A stretch of 64,000 nt of DNA from JAUWOY01 sp034431315 (GTDB lineage Bacteria > Chloroflexota > Anaerolineae > VGOG01): contig DAOUDK010000004.1 of NCBI GenBank assembly GCA_034431315.1, positions 1-64,000 of the forward strand, in the 5' to 3' direction. This document shows, piece after piece, positions 37,674 to 45,357 of this stretch. Numbering within the stretch: position 1 is the stretch's first letter; each line of letters starts with the position of its first letter. A program made the translations under genes and the position numbers. The notes beneath the pieces are model-generated. The model did no database searches, was not told the DNA's origin, and saw only the letters and a list, made by a program, of their open reading frames with translations.

Positions 37674-38966
37674 ATGAGAAGACAAGTCAACCTGAGAGTG
37701 GAGGATTTGCCCCGTCGCTGGTACAATATCCTCCCCGATCTGCCTGAACCCCTCCCCCCGCCCAAGGATCCCGAGGAGGGGGAATCGAGGTTGGCCGCCC
37801 TGCCCAAGATGCTCCTGGCGGAGTGCCTGAAGCAGGATGCTTCAACTGAAAACTGGATTGACATCCCCGAAGGGCTCCAGGAGCTTTACGCCCAGGCCGG
37901 GAGGCCTCGCCCCCTCTTCCGAGCTGTGAATTTGGAGAAGAGGTTGGATACGCCGGCCCGGCTGTATTACAAGGCCGAGTTCTATAGCCCTACAGGCAGC
38001 CACAAAGTGAACACCGCCGTGGCTCAATGCTATTACGCCAGGCAGGAGGGGTACGAGCGGGTCACCACTGAGACCGGAGCCGGGCAATGGGGGACGGCCC
38101 TGGCCTACGCGGCCAGCCTGGTGGGTCTGAAGTGCACCGTCTACTGGGTCAGGGCGGTGTATAATTGGAAGCACGACCGCAGGAGCTTCATGCACCTTTT
38201 GGGCGCGGAGGTCAACGCCTCGCCCAGCCCTAAGACCGATTTCGGGAGGTCACTTTATGAGAAGGATCCAAACCACCCCGGCTCCCTGGGCATCGCCATC
38301 TCTGAGGGCTTGGAGGACGCTCGAAAGGATCCCAAAGCCGTCTATTGCCTCGGCTCGGTGCTGAATCACGTCCTCCTCCACCAGACGATCATCGGGCTGG
38401 AGACCCAAAAGCAGTTCGAGATCTTCGACGACTATCCCGACGTGATGATCTCCTGCATAGGTGGGGGGTCGAATTTCGGGGGCTTCGTCCTGCCCTTCGT
38501 GGGGGATGTCTTCAAAGAGGGGAAGAAGATACGCTTCATCGCCGCTCAGACCGAGGTGTCGCCGAATCTGCAGGGTGAGTACAGGTACGACTTCGCCGAC
38601 CACGCCGAGACCACGCCCTTGCTCAAGATGTACACTTTGGGCCATAGGGCGGAGATGGAGCCCATCCGGGCCGACGGGCTGAGGTATCACGGCTGCGCGC
38701 CCATCTTGAGCCTGCTCAGGCACCTGGGTTACATTGAGACGGTGGCCTATCCAGCGGACGAGCGATACGTCTTCGAAAGGGCCAAGATGTTCGTTCAAGC
38801 GGAGGGATACCTGCCCGCTCCCGAATCGGCCTACAGCATCGCCTGCGCCATTGACGAGGCGCTGAGGTGCAAAGAGGCCGGAGAGAGCAAAACCATCGCC
38901 TTCAACATATCAGGGCACGGGTTCATGGACATGCAGGGCTACAGGGAGGTTTTGGGCCTTCCGTAG
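37674..38966 (+). CDS. Tryptophan synthase beta-like enzyme, TrpB2 type
   Basis: A PLP enzyme of 430 residues that joins indole and serine to tryptophan, usually without a TrpA partner. The TrpB2 group is recognised by its longer N-terminus (R-W-Y-N-I-L-P-D-L-P-E-P-L-P-P) and by K in the context T-G-S-H-K-V-N-T-A, the PLP-binding lysine. Also present are E-T-G-A-G-Q-W-G, where the Glu positions indole, and the phosphate loop C-I-G-G-G-S-N-F. No other trp gene is nearby, as is common for trpB2, whose role may be indole salvage. I start at ATG 37674, eight bases after AAGGAGG. Confidence 0.93.
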   Translation: MRRQVNLRVEDLPRRWYNILPDLPEPLPPPKDPEEGESRLAALPKMLLAECLKQDASTENWIDIPEGLQELYAQAGRPRPLFRAVNLEKRLDTPARLYYKAEFYSPTGSHKVNTAVAQCYYARQEGYERVTTETGAGQWGTALAYAASLVGLKCTVYWVRAVYNWKHDRRSFMHLLGAEVNASPSPKTDFGRSLYEKDPNHPGSLGIAISEGLEDARKDPKAVYCLGSVLNHVLLHQTIIGLETQKQFEIFDDYPDVMISCIGGGSNFGGFVLPFVGDVFKEGKKIRFIAAQTEVSPNLQGEYRYDFADHAETTPLLKMYTLGHRAEMEPIRADGLRYHGCAPILSLLRHLGYIETVAYPADERYVFERAKMFVQAEGYLPAPESAYSIACAIDEALRCKEAGESKTIAFNISGHGFMDMQGYREVLGLP

Positions 38967-38978
38967 AGGAGAGCGGCA

Positions 38979-39383
38979 ATGCAGGGAGTGGTTAAGCGGG
39001 AAGAGCCGGTTGGGCTGAGACATCTAACCAGCCGGGAAAAGGCAGCTTTATCAGAGTTCGTCGCTAGGCTGCGGGAGAGGTATGCTGACCAGGTCGTGCT
39101 GGTCACGCTTTTCGGCTCCAAGGTACGGGGCGATTTTGACGAGGAGTCGGACGTGGACGTGTTGGTGGTGGTGCAGAATGGCGATTGGCGCTTTCAGGAT
39201 GAGGTTGCGTTGACCGCCTTCGAGCCGATGCTGGAGCATGATATTGTCATCACACCTCTGGTGATTGATCTGGAGCATTATCAATGGCTTCGGCAGTATC
39301 GGGCTCCTCTTTATCGCAACATCCGGGCGGAGGGACTAGACTTATGGACGAGAACACCCGCATCATCGTCGGCATTCGCTTAG
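38979..39383 (+). CDS. MNT-type nucleotidyltransferase, module 1
   Basis: A 134-residue minimal nucleotidyltransferase with the catalytic motif F-G-S-K-V-R-G and E-S-D-V-D-V-L at its usual spacing. In MNT/HEPN systems it acts as antitoxin, blocking the HEPN RNase, in known cases by adding AMP to it. It overlaps its HEPN partner by 40 bases. A ~100-base stretch is almost identical to module 2, showing recent duplication. GAGGAGAG precedes the ATG. Confidence 0.88.
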   Translation: MQGVVKREEPVGLRHLTSREKAALSEFVARLRERYADQVVLVTLFGSKVRGDFDEESDVDVLVVVQNGDWRFQDEVALTAFEPMLEHDIVITPLVIDLEHYQWLRQYRAPLYRNIRAEGLDLWTRTPASSSAFA

Positions 39384-39748
39384 AGAAAGCACGCCAGGAT
39401 CTGGAGGCGGTGCGCCAATTGACTGACTCCGCCATGTACCGCATAGCCATCTCGCGTGCCTATTACGCCATTTTTGGGATGACTACGGCTGTTCTGTTGA
39501 CTAAGGACATTGACCGTAGCAAACACTCTGGCGTCCAGGCCGCCTTTGGCCATTATCTCATAAAACCCGGGATCATTGAACCTGAGTATGGCAAGATCTA
39601 CTCGTTACTTCGGAGGGCCAGAGAGGAGAGCGATTACAGCGATTACTGCCAGTTCACCAAGGAGCGCGCCGAGAAGTTACTGACCGACGCCGAGGGGTTC
39701 GTAGCCCGAATGGAGCAGTATCTGAGAGAGGTGGGGGCAATAGAATGA
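39344..39748 (+). CDS. HEPN-domain protein, module 1
   Basis: A 134-residue all-helical HEPN protein, the predicted RNase toxin partner of module 1. The markers are R-A-Y-Y-A-I-F, K-H-S-G-V-Q-A-A-F and R-R-A-R-E-E-S-D-Y. Start ATG 39344 with GGAGGG; an earlier in-frame start lies deep in the MNT gene. Its stop overlaps the next ATG (ATGA), tying the two modules into one transcript. Confidence 0.85.
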   Translation: MDENTRIIVGIRLEKARQDLEAVRQLTDSAMYRIAISRAYYAIFGMTTAVLLTKDIDRSKHSGVQAAFGHYLIKPGIIEPEYGKIYSLLRRAREESDYSDYCQFTKERAEKLLTDAEGFVARMEQYLREVGAIE

Positions 39749-40134
39749 GCGATGACAGTTTGCGGTATCTGACTGGCAGGGAAAAGGCAGCTCTGTCGGA
39801 GTTCGTCGCCAGGCTGCGAGAGAGGTATGCTGACCAGGTCGTGCTGGTCACGCTTTTTGGCTCCAAGGTGCGGGGCGACTTCGACGAGGAGTCGGACCTG
39901 GACGTGCTGGTGGTCGTCGAGGGCGACGATCGGTGGCCTTATTGGCGCGAGATCACCGACTTAACCTCTGACTTGTTGCTGGACTACGAGGTCAACGTAT
40001 CCGCTTTAGTATTCGATGAGCAGCATTACCAGTGGCTGATGGAGCATCGCACTCCCATTTACAATAACACGGCTGGGAAGGGGGTCTTTGTATGGATGAA
40101 GAAACGCGGCGAATCATCATCAAGGTACGCCTAG
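39745..40134 (+). CDS. MNT-type nucleotidyltransferase, module 2
   Basis: A 129-residue paralog of the protein at 38979: identical F-G-S-K-V-R-G-D-F-D-E-E-S-D core, different C-terminal half. Coupled to the preceding HEPN by ATGA and overlapping its own HEPN by 43 bases. The divergent ends beside a near-identical core suggest partner-specific change after duplication. Confidence 0.88.
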   Translation: MSDDSLRYLTGREKAALSEFVARLRERYADQVVLVTLFGSKVRGDFDEESDLDVLVVVEGDDRWPYWREITDLTSDLLLDYEVNVSALVFDEQHYQWLMEHRTPIYNNTAGKGVFVWMKKRGESSSRYA

Positions 40135-40502
40135 AAAAATGCAAGGAAGACCTTCAAGCGGCGCGAGAATTGCTGAGGCTAGGTTTCCTTCGCGCTACCG
40201 TGAACAGGGCTTATTATGGCGTCTTCCATATCACTTCGGCTGCATTGCTCACCCTTGACATCGAGCGCAGCAAACATTCAGGCGTGCAATCTGCCTTTAG
40301 CCAGTTCCTTGTCAAGTCAGGCCACATTGAGCCGGAGTACAGCAAGATATATGGCCGGGCCAGACGATTGCGAGAGGACTACGACTATGCCGACGAACTG
40401 AGGGATTTAGGCGAGAAAATCACCGCTGATTTGCTGGCCGACGCCGAGAAGTTCGTGGCCAGGATGGAACGCTATCTGAGGGAAGTGGGGGCAACAGGCT
40501 AA
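40092..40502 (+). CDS. HEPN-domain protein, module 2
   Basis: A 136-residue HEPN protein similar to module 1, with R-A-Y-Y-G-V-F and the same K-H-S-G-V-Q. The AAGGGGG site lies before the ATG. Its stop TAA is directly followed by the ATG of the repeat-containing membrane protein gene. Confidence 0.85.
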   Translation: MDEETRRIIIKVRLEKCKEDLQAARELLRLGFLRATVNRAYYGVFHITSAALLTLDIERSKHSGVQSAFSQFLVKSGHIEPEYSKIYGRARRLREDYDYADELRDLGEKITADLLADAEKFVARMERYLREVGATG

Positions 40503-41504
40503 ATGCACAGAGAGCTGAAAAGTGCGGTTTTTGCCGTTTTGCTCATCGCCGCCAGCTATTACTTCGGCAGCGTCTGTGAGCGGATCGGTCAGGGATACGG
40601 GCTGATTCTCTCCCCGTCTGGCGAGACTCTGGACCTCGCTCTACGGCTTCTTCTGGCCATGGGGGCGGTTGCCATAACAGCCGGCCTGGTCGCGGCCCTG
40701 GTTCGCCCCCGCTGGGCCTGCTTTCTCATCTTCGCTCTCTCGGCCCTGGCGATGCTGCTGGGTTGGGAGCTGAAGGCCAGCGGCGGCGTGCTGACGGCCG
40801 TGTACTTCATCGCCTCGCTCATCTATGTCGAAAGAATCGCCGGGGAGCTCGATGATCGCTTGCACTTCTCCGTGAGACCCATCTCCCAGAGCCAGTCCAT
40901 CTTGCTTATGACGCTCATCATTGTGGCGTGCGGAAGCTTCTATTTTGGCTACGCAGCTGAGATCGAAAGGGAGGGTTTCTCGATTCCACCTGCCCTCGTC
41001 GAGATGGTTGTGGAAAGGATGGAGAAAGAGGCCATTAGACTCCTACCGGCAGATGTGGGGGAAGCTGCCATGGCCGGATTCAGAGACCAGTTTGAACGGG
41101 TATTGGATGAAATGGAGAAAGAGGTCAGTAAACGCCTGCCGGCAGCTCAGGCGGAAGCCCTCATGGCTGAATTCAGGCACCAGCTTGAGCGGGTACTGGA
41201 TGAAATGGAGAAAGAGGCCGGTGAACACCTGCAGGCAGTCGAGAGGGAAGCTATCATAGCCAGATTCAGAGAGCAGTTTGAAAGGACACTGGTGGAGTTT
41301 GTGGAAAACGCGATAAGACCCTACGAGCGATGGATACCGCTCGTCTTCGCCATCAGCCTGTTCACGCTCTTGGCGACCATCACCCGCCTTCTCTCCTGGA
41401 TACCCGTTCTGGCCTTGATGGTCATCTTTCCCCTCTTGACCGCCCTGGGCGTGACCAGGGTGGTAGCAGAAACAGGCTTGATCAGAAGGCTGACCCTTGG
41501 TTAG
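40503..41504 (+). CDS. Membrane protein with three 31-residue repeats
   Basis: A 333-residue protein of no family I know. About four hydrophobic helices lie in the first half and two near the end. Between them is a soluble helical stretch (about 173-265) of three exact-length repeats, each beginning M-E-K-E and ending F-E-R-(V/T)-L. The repeats are 93 bases each (41019-41297) and about as similar at DNA as at protein level, so the expansion is recent. A coiled-coil hairpin exposed on one membrane side is likely. It starts immediately at the HEPN stop codon, so it is co-translated with the MNT/HEPN modules and may be their membrane effector or only a neighbour. Confidence 0.72.
   Translation: MHRELKSAVFAVLLIAASYYFGSVCERIGQGYGLILSPSGETLDLALRLLLAMGAVAITAGLVAALVRPRWACFLIFALSALAMLLGWELKASGGVLTAVYFIASLIYVERIAGELDDRLHFSVRPISQSQSILLMTLIIVACGSFYFGYAAEIEREGFSIPPALVEMVVERMEKEAIRLLPADVGEAAMAGFRDQFERVLDEMEKEVSKRLPAAQAEALMAEFRHQLERVLDEMEKEAGEHLQAVEREAIIARFREQFERTLVEFVENAIRPYERWIPLVFAISLFTLLATITRLLSWIPVLALMVIFPLLTALGVTRVVAETGLIRRLTLG
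41019..41297 (+). repeat. Three 93-base tandem repeats in coding DNA
   Basis: Units start at 41019, 41112 and 41205 with ATGGAGAAAGAGG and stay in frame. Confidence 0.85.
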
Positions 41505-41520
41505 GGCGTTGGTCTCACTA

Positions 41521-41556
41521 AAGAGGGCTCGGGAATTACCTGAGCCCTCTTTTTTG
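41521..41556 (+). terminator. Terminator of the MNT/HEPN-membrane protein operon
   Basis: AAGAGGGCTCGGG pairs with CCTGAGCCCTCTT with one mismatch, followed by a run of T residues. Confidence 0.85.
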
Positions 41557-41568
41557 TTCCAAAATGGG

Positions 41569-41684
41569 TCTTTGGGAGTTGGCGTGGTTAGCGAGCCGGA
41601 GTCCCCAACTTGTTGGGGGTTGCCACGCCACACCCCCAACAAGTTGGGAACTCCAACACCGTGGCCCTGCGAAATCCCAAAGAG
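41569..41684. repeat. CCCCAACTTGTTGGGG palindromic element (copy 1)
   Basis: The core GAGTCCCCAACTTGTTGGGG faces CCCCCAACAAGTTGGGAACTC, extended outward by TCTTTGGGAGTTGGCG and CCCAAAGA. A second copy with the same flanks is at 48681-48772. Confidence 0.8.
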
Positions 41685-41698
41685 CCTCCAAAATGAAA

Positions 41699-41725
41699 GG
41701 ACTAGGGTTGACCAGACCCTAGTCC
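41699..41725. terminator. Second hairpin, probably terminating the chelatase gene
   Basis: GGACTAGGGT and ACCCTAGTCC, 7-base loop. It faces the end of the minus-strand chelatase gene. Confidence 0.55.
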
Positions 41726-41850
41726 CAGTTTGGAGGTTAGCAAAATTTTCTTTTTTGTGTTTTGCTGATCTTATTATAGCATACGGGCGTCAATGTACCG
41801 TCAGTCGGGCGTCAGAGGAACAACGAACTGGGAGGATTTAACGGACCAAT

Positions 41851-43881
41851 TTATGGAGCATGGCCTTTCAGTTCTCCTCGGACGGTCTGATAGAGCTCCT
41901 CGGCCTTGAGCGCCTGCAAGGTGTAGCAGGGAGCGCCCAGGGCATCGGCCAGGTGCTGGGCCAGGCCATGATCGAACGAGGAGTGTTCCATGTTGATGAC
42001 CGCCGAGCGGATGTTGCCGCGCTTGATGAGGTCGGCGACTTTGAGCCCTTCTTCCTGAGCTGTGAGGTCGGTCATGGAGACGTTGCCCGCGCCGTCGGTC
42101 AGGAGGATCATCAAGGGCATCACCTCGGGGTTGCGGCGAAGCTCTCTCTGGCACACGCGATAGGCCAGGAGTAGCCCACTGGACAGCGGGGTCTTGCCGC
42201 CTACGGGGATGTCCTGAAGGGCTTTCTGGGCTAACTCCACGCTGGAGGTGGGGGGCAGGACTAACCTGGCTTCGTCTTTTTGGAAGACCACGAGTCCCAC
42301 CTGGTCCCGGCGCTGGTAGGCGTCGTTGAGGAGAGACATGATGGCCCCTTTGGTGGCCACCATGCGCTCTGCAGCGGCCATGGACCAACTGGCGTCAACT
42401 ACGAAGAGGATGAGGTTGGCCGCTCGCCGCACTCGCACCTTGCGCTGCAAATCCTCATCGGCGATGGCCAGGGCCAGATTGCCGCGCTGGCGGTGGATTT
42501 GGTGAGGGGCGGCATATCGAAAAGTTGCGTCGAAGGCGATGTCGTCGCTCTGCCCTTTGGCCGGCCGGCTTTGGATGTAGCGCCCTCGCTTGCGTTCGGT
42601 CCTGGTGAAACTGCGCTTGCCCGCACTGTTCCTGGTCAGTCGGTCCAGTGGGGTCTCCACGCGCCTGGGCTTGAACACCGGGCCTATGGACGCGGGCATG
42701 TCCGCCTGCCGGATGTAGGACAGGGGCACGGGATCCGCCTGGTGGCCCTTGAGCGGAGTCGTCATGTTGGTCTCACCGACTGGGGTAGTTGAGGTTTCGG
42801 GTTTCGAGTTTTGGGTTTCGAGTAGGGAGGCCGTGTCTTGGTGGGCCAACTCTGTGGTTACCTGGGCCAGCTTTTCCTTCAGGTCATGGAGCTCTAGCTC
42901 CGCCTCTTCCTGGAAAGGCTGTCTCTTCAGGCGATGGGGTAGGGCCAGCTCGGCCGCTGCCAGGATATCGGTTTCGTTGATCCGACGTCGCCCGGCGAAG
43001 GCGGCGTGGGCCAGGGCCGTCTTGAGGATGACGATGTCCGCCCGGTGCCCGTCCACCGACAGACTCGCCATTAGCTCGGTGATGGCCAGCAGATCCCTCG
43101 GGGCATATCGGACCTCGGGCAAAAGCTCCCTGGCCTGGGCGATCTCGCGCGAGAGTTGCTCCTCGTGAGGTTCCCATTCCTCCCGAAAGCCTTCAGGGTC
43201 TTGTTCAAATTGGACGCAGCGCTCCAGAATCTCCACCCGGGCTCTGGTATCGGCGATGCCTTTGATCTCCACGCACAGGGAGAAGCGGTCCAATAGTTGC
43301 GGACGTAGCTCCCCTTCTTCGGGGTTCATGGTGCCCACCAGGATGAAGCGGGCGGGGTGGGAGAAGGAGATGCCTTCTCGTTCCACCACGTTCACGCCCA
43401 TCGCCGCCGAGTCCAGCAGCAGGTCAACCACGTGGTCATCGAGCAGATTGACCTCGTCTACATAAAGCAAGCCGCGGTTGGCAGCGGCGAGCACCCCTGG
43501 CTCGAAGTGGCGCTCGCCGCGCTTGATGGCTAACTCGATGTCCAGGGTGCCCACCACCCGGTCCTCGGTGGCGCTGACAGGCAAGTCCACAAAGCGAGTT
43601 CGGCGACAAGCTACGGGTAGCTCTTCACCGCGCTCGACTCGCTCACGGCAGTCATCGCAGAGGGTCTCAAGCTGCTCAGGATTGCAGTTGAAAAGACAAT
43701 CGGCCACCACCTCGATCTCTGGCAACAGGGCGGCCAGGGCCCGGGCTGCGGTGGACTTGGCCGTGCCCCGCTCTCCGCGGATCAACACTCCGCCGATCTG
43801 GGGGCTGATGGCGTTCAGGATGAGGGCCATCTTCATCTTCTCTTGGCTGACGATGGCTGTGAAGGGGAAAATAGTTGGCAT
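41851..43881 (-). CDS. Magnesium/cobalt chelatase ID-type AAA+/VWA protein
   Basis: A 676-residue motor protein that combines the I-type AAA+ ATPase (1-330) and the D-type von Willebrand A domain (about 485-670) of metal chelatases. Walker A is G-E-R-G-T-A-K-S (36-43); the D-x-S-x-S metal-adhesion motif is D496-A-S498-W-S500. Four Cys near residues 62-80 (C-L-F-N-C, C-D-D-C) may bind zinc. The partner large subunit (CobN/BchH) is not in the window, so cobalt (B12) versus other metals cannot be settled. The linker between domains (about 350-365) contains Q-N-S-K-P-E-T-S, encoded by a dispersed GGGTTTCGAG-type repeat. Confidence 0.9.
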   Translation of the reverse strand: MPTIFPFTAIVSQEKMKMALILNAISPQIGGVLIRGERGTAKSTAARALAALLPEIEVVADCLFNCNPEQLETLCDDCRERVERGEELPVACRRTRFVDLPVSATEDRVVGTLDIELAIKRGERHFEPGVLAAANRGLLYVDEVNLLDDHVVDLLLDSAAMGVNVVEREGISFSHPARFILVGTMNPEEGELRPQLLDRFSLCVEIKGIADTRARVEILERCVQFEQDPEGFREEWEPHEEQLSREIAQARELLPEVRYAPRDLLAITELMASLSVDGHRADIVILKTALAHAAFAGRRRINETDILAAAELALPHRLKRQPFQEEAELELHDLKEKLAQVTTELAHQDTASLLETQNSKPETSTTPVGETNMTTPLKGHQADPVPLSYIRQADMPASIGPVFKPRRVETPLDRLTRNSAGKRSFTRTERKRGRYIQSRPAKGQSDDIAFDATFRYAAPHQIHRQRGNLALAIADEDLQRKVRVRRAANLILFVVDASWSMAAAERMVATKGAIMSLLNDAYQRRDQVGLVVFQKDEARLVLPPTSSVELAQKALQDIPVGGKTPLSSGLLLAYRVCQRELRRNPEVMPLMILLTDGAGNVSMTDLTAQEEGLKVADLIKRGNIRSAVINMEHSSFDHGLAQHLADALGAPCYTLQALKAEELYQTVRGELKGHAP
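42795..42826. repeat. GTTTCGGGTTTCGAGTTTTG repeat in the chelatase linker
   Basis: A dispersed unit related to the GAGTTTCGCGTTG / CTCGAAACGCG pair at 49330-49380, here in frame. Confidence 0.6.
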
Positions 43882-43926
43882 GTCAACTCCGGTTCACTTC
43901 GTGGTACTTTGGATACAGCGCTGTAG

Positions 43927-43932
43927 ATTATA
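43927..43932 (-). promoter_or_regulatory. Possible -10 box of the chelatase gene
   Basis: TATAAT on the minus strand about 45 bases before the start. No good -35 box. Confidence 0.35.
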
Positions 43933-44009
43933 CCTCATCTTTGCAAAAAAGAAAAGCTTCGGTGTCTGTTCAAAACTACTTGCTGGAACTGCTTCTCGCC
44001 TATGCCGAA

Positions 44010-44082
44010 ACACTACAACGGCGTCGGAAAAGAGCGGATTGAGAGAAAAGAGTCCGTTCCTTTCCAAATCCGTTGTTGTGTT
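44010..44082. repeat. ACACTACAACGG-type palindrome
   Basis: ACACTACAACGGCGTCGGAA faces TTTCCAAATCCGTTGTTGTG. A G-for-A variant of the AACGAATT family. Confidence 0.7.
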
Positions 44083-44130
44083 GTGTGGCGGCCACCTCTG
44101 CAACCAGGTAGCCTTAGCACGAATCTAACA

Positions 44131-44676
44131 TCAAGCAGCTCGAAGCAGAGCCCAGCCTTGCTTCGCCAGCTCGACGAGCCCTCGCATCCCCCGAACCTGA
44201 TAGACGGGAATGGCAGGGTTCATGCCGTAGAGGGGATGCTTGGGGTAAAGCTCCATGATTTGGCGCGCTGCCTCCTCAGGCGAGAGGCTCTGGCGCTCTG
44301 GGGCGTCCCAGCCAGAGGGATCCTCCAGGCCAAGCTCGGTCATCACCTGGGCGGCGGTAGTGAAGGCCACGTATTCCTGCTCAAACGAATCCGAGATGTA
44401 TTTCTGCTCTATGTGCGTAGCCTCGTGAGCCAGACTGTTTATGAGCCAGGGTTTGTTATTGAGCGAGCTCTTGCCGATGACGACGAGCCTCAGCAAGTTG
44501 ATGCTCATCGCGCTGCTGCCCAGCTTGCCCGTGGGATCGAGGATATAGCGCGCCCTCCGCCGGGCGGAAGATTCGGCCAGCCGGCTGCCGGTGGCCGTGC
44601 TCATCATTTCCTCGAACGCTTCCTGCAATTGCGACGGCACGCGCCGCTCAACGAATTCCTGGAGTGTCATTGTCAT
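44131..44676 (-). CDS. Putative zinc metallopeptidase with HExxH motif
   Basis: A 181-residue soluble protein of unknown family with H84-E85-A-T-H88 in a helix (N-S-L-A-H-E-A-T-H-I-E-Q). A downstream acidic helix (D-S-F-E-Q-E-Y-V-A-F, 96-105) could give the third zinc ligand, as in gluzincins. No signal peptide. The start lies one base after the Nudix stop codon, with AAGAGG before it, so the two are one transcript. The substrate is unknown. Confidence 0.65.
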   Translation of the reverse strand: MTMTLQEFVERRVPSQLQEAFEEMMSTATGSRLAESSARRRARYILDPTGKLGSSAMSINLLRLVVIGKSSLNNKPWLINSLAHEATHIEQKYISDSFEQEYVAFTTAAQVMTELGLEDPSGWDAPERQSLSPEEAARQIMELYPKHPLYGMNPAIPVYQVRGMRGLVELAKQGWALLRAA

Positions 44677-44677
44677 C

Positions 44678-45259
44678 TCAGCTACCTCTTATCATCTCGA
44701 CCACGAAATCATGGGCGATGGCCCGAAACTCCCCCCAGTCCCGCCAGTCTTCCTCCACAGCTCGCAAGCTATCAGCTACCGCCGCCAACTCCGCCACCGA
44801 CACCTGGCGGAATGATAGGATGCGCTCTTCCTCATCCTGAGGTATTAGCTCTCCCTCTCCTCCCCTCACCAGGAAGATATAAGAGACGAAGGGTAGCGTC
44901 TTTTCTTCGCAGCGAATCTCGTATTCGAGGAGGCCCAGGAGGCGTTCCACTTCTATCTCCAGCCCCATCTCCTCTCGAACTTCTCGATGCAGCGCGCTCA
45001 AGACGCTCTCCCCCCAACTCACCCCGCCGCTGGGCAGGCGATAGACGTCTGGGGGATAGATGGCCTTGGTGTGCAGGATCAGCCCGCCGGGTCGTTTGAC
45101 GACGAATATCACTTCGCCGCGTCTGTCGGCCAACGCTCTTCGCCAGTACTCGCAACGTTCCCCACGCCGCTCCAGAGAATAGCTGCGTCGTTCGATGGGG
45201 CCGTATCGTCTGGCCAGCTCCTCAATCTCTTGTGGATTGATCAGGTTTTCGATGTCCAT
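44678..45259 (-). CDS. Nudix hydrolase
   Basis: Hydrolyses a nucleoside diphosphate linked to another group. The 193-residue protein has a complete Nudix box (G-x5-E-x7-R-E-V-x-E-E-x-G-L), beginning G-G-V-S-W-G-E at about residue 91. The acidic C-terminal helix is unspecific. The substrate cannot be told. It is the first gene of a two-gene unit with the HExxH protein. Confidence 0.88.
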   Translation of the reverse strand: MDIENLINPQEIEELARRYGPIERRSYSLERRGERCEYWRRALADRRGEVIFVVKRPGGLILHTKAIYPPDVYRLPSGGVSWGESVLSALHREVREEMGLEIEVERLLGLLEYEIRCEEKTLPFVSYIFLVRGGEGELIPQDEEERILSFRQVSVAELAAVADSLRAVEEDWRDWGEFRAIAHDFVVEMIRGS

Positions 45260-45276
45260 TCTACTGCCTTGCTCCC

Positions 45277-45335
45277 GTCGGATCGCCAGATCCGACGGCC
45301 TGGCAGCGGGATCTGGCGATCTCGCCGGAGCAGAG
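45277..45335. repeat. GGATCGCCAGATCC-type palindrome
   Basis: GGATCGCCAGATCC and GGGATCTGGCGATC hairpins in the gap between genes. A diverged member of the 27862/53453 family. Confidence 0.55.
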
Positions 45336-45357
45336 GATCTTCCACAGATGCGCCTCG

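Larger units (their letters stand above)
41505..41850. other. 346-base convergent gap with two terminators and a repeat
   Basis: Holds the hairpins 41521-41556 and 41699-41725 and, between them, the long palindrome 41569-41684. No gene. Confidence 0.7.

Noticed and set aside
41019..41297. 93-base tandem repeats as a CRISPR array
   Set aside because: Units are contiguous, too long, without spacers, and lie in frame inside a membrane protein gene.
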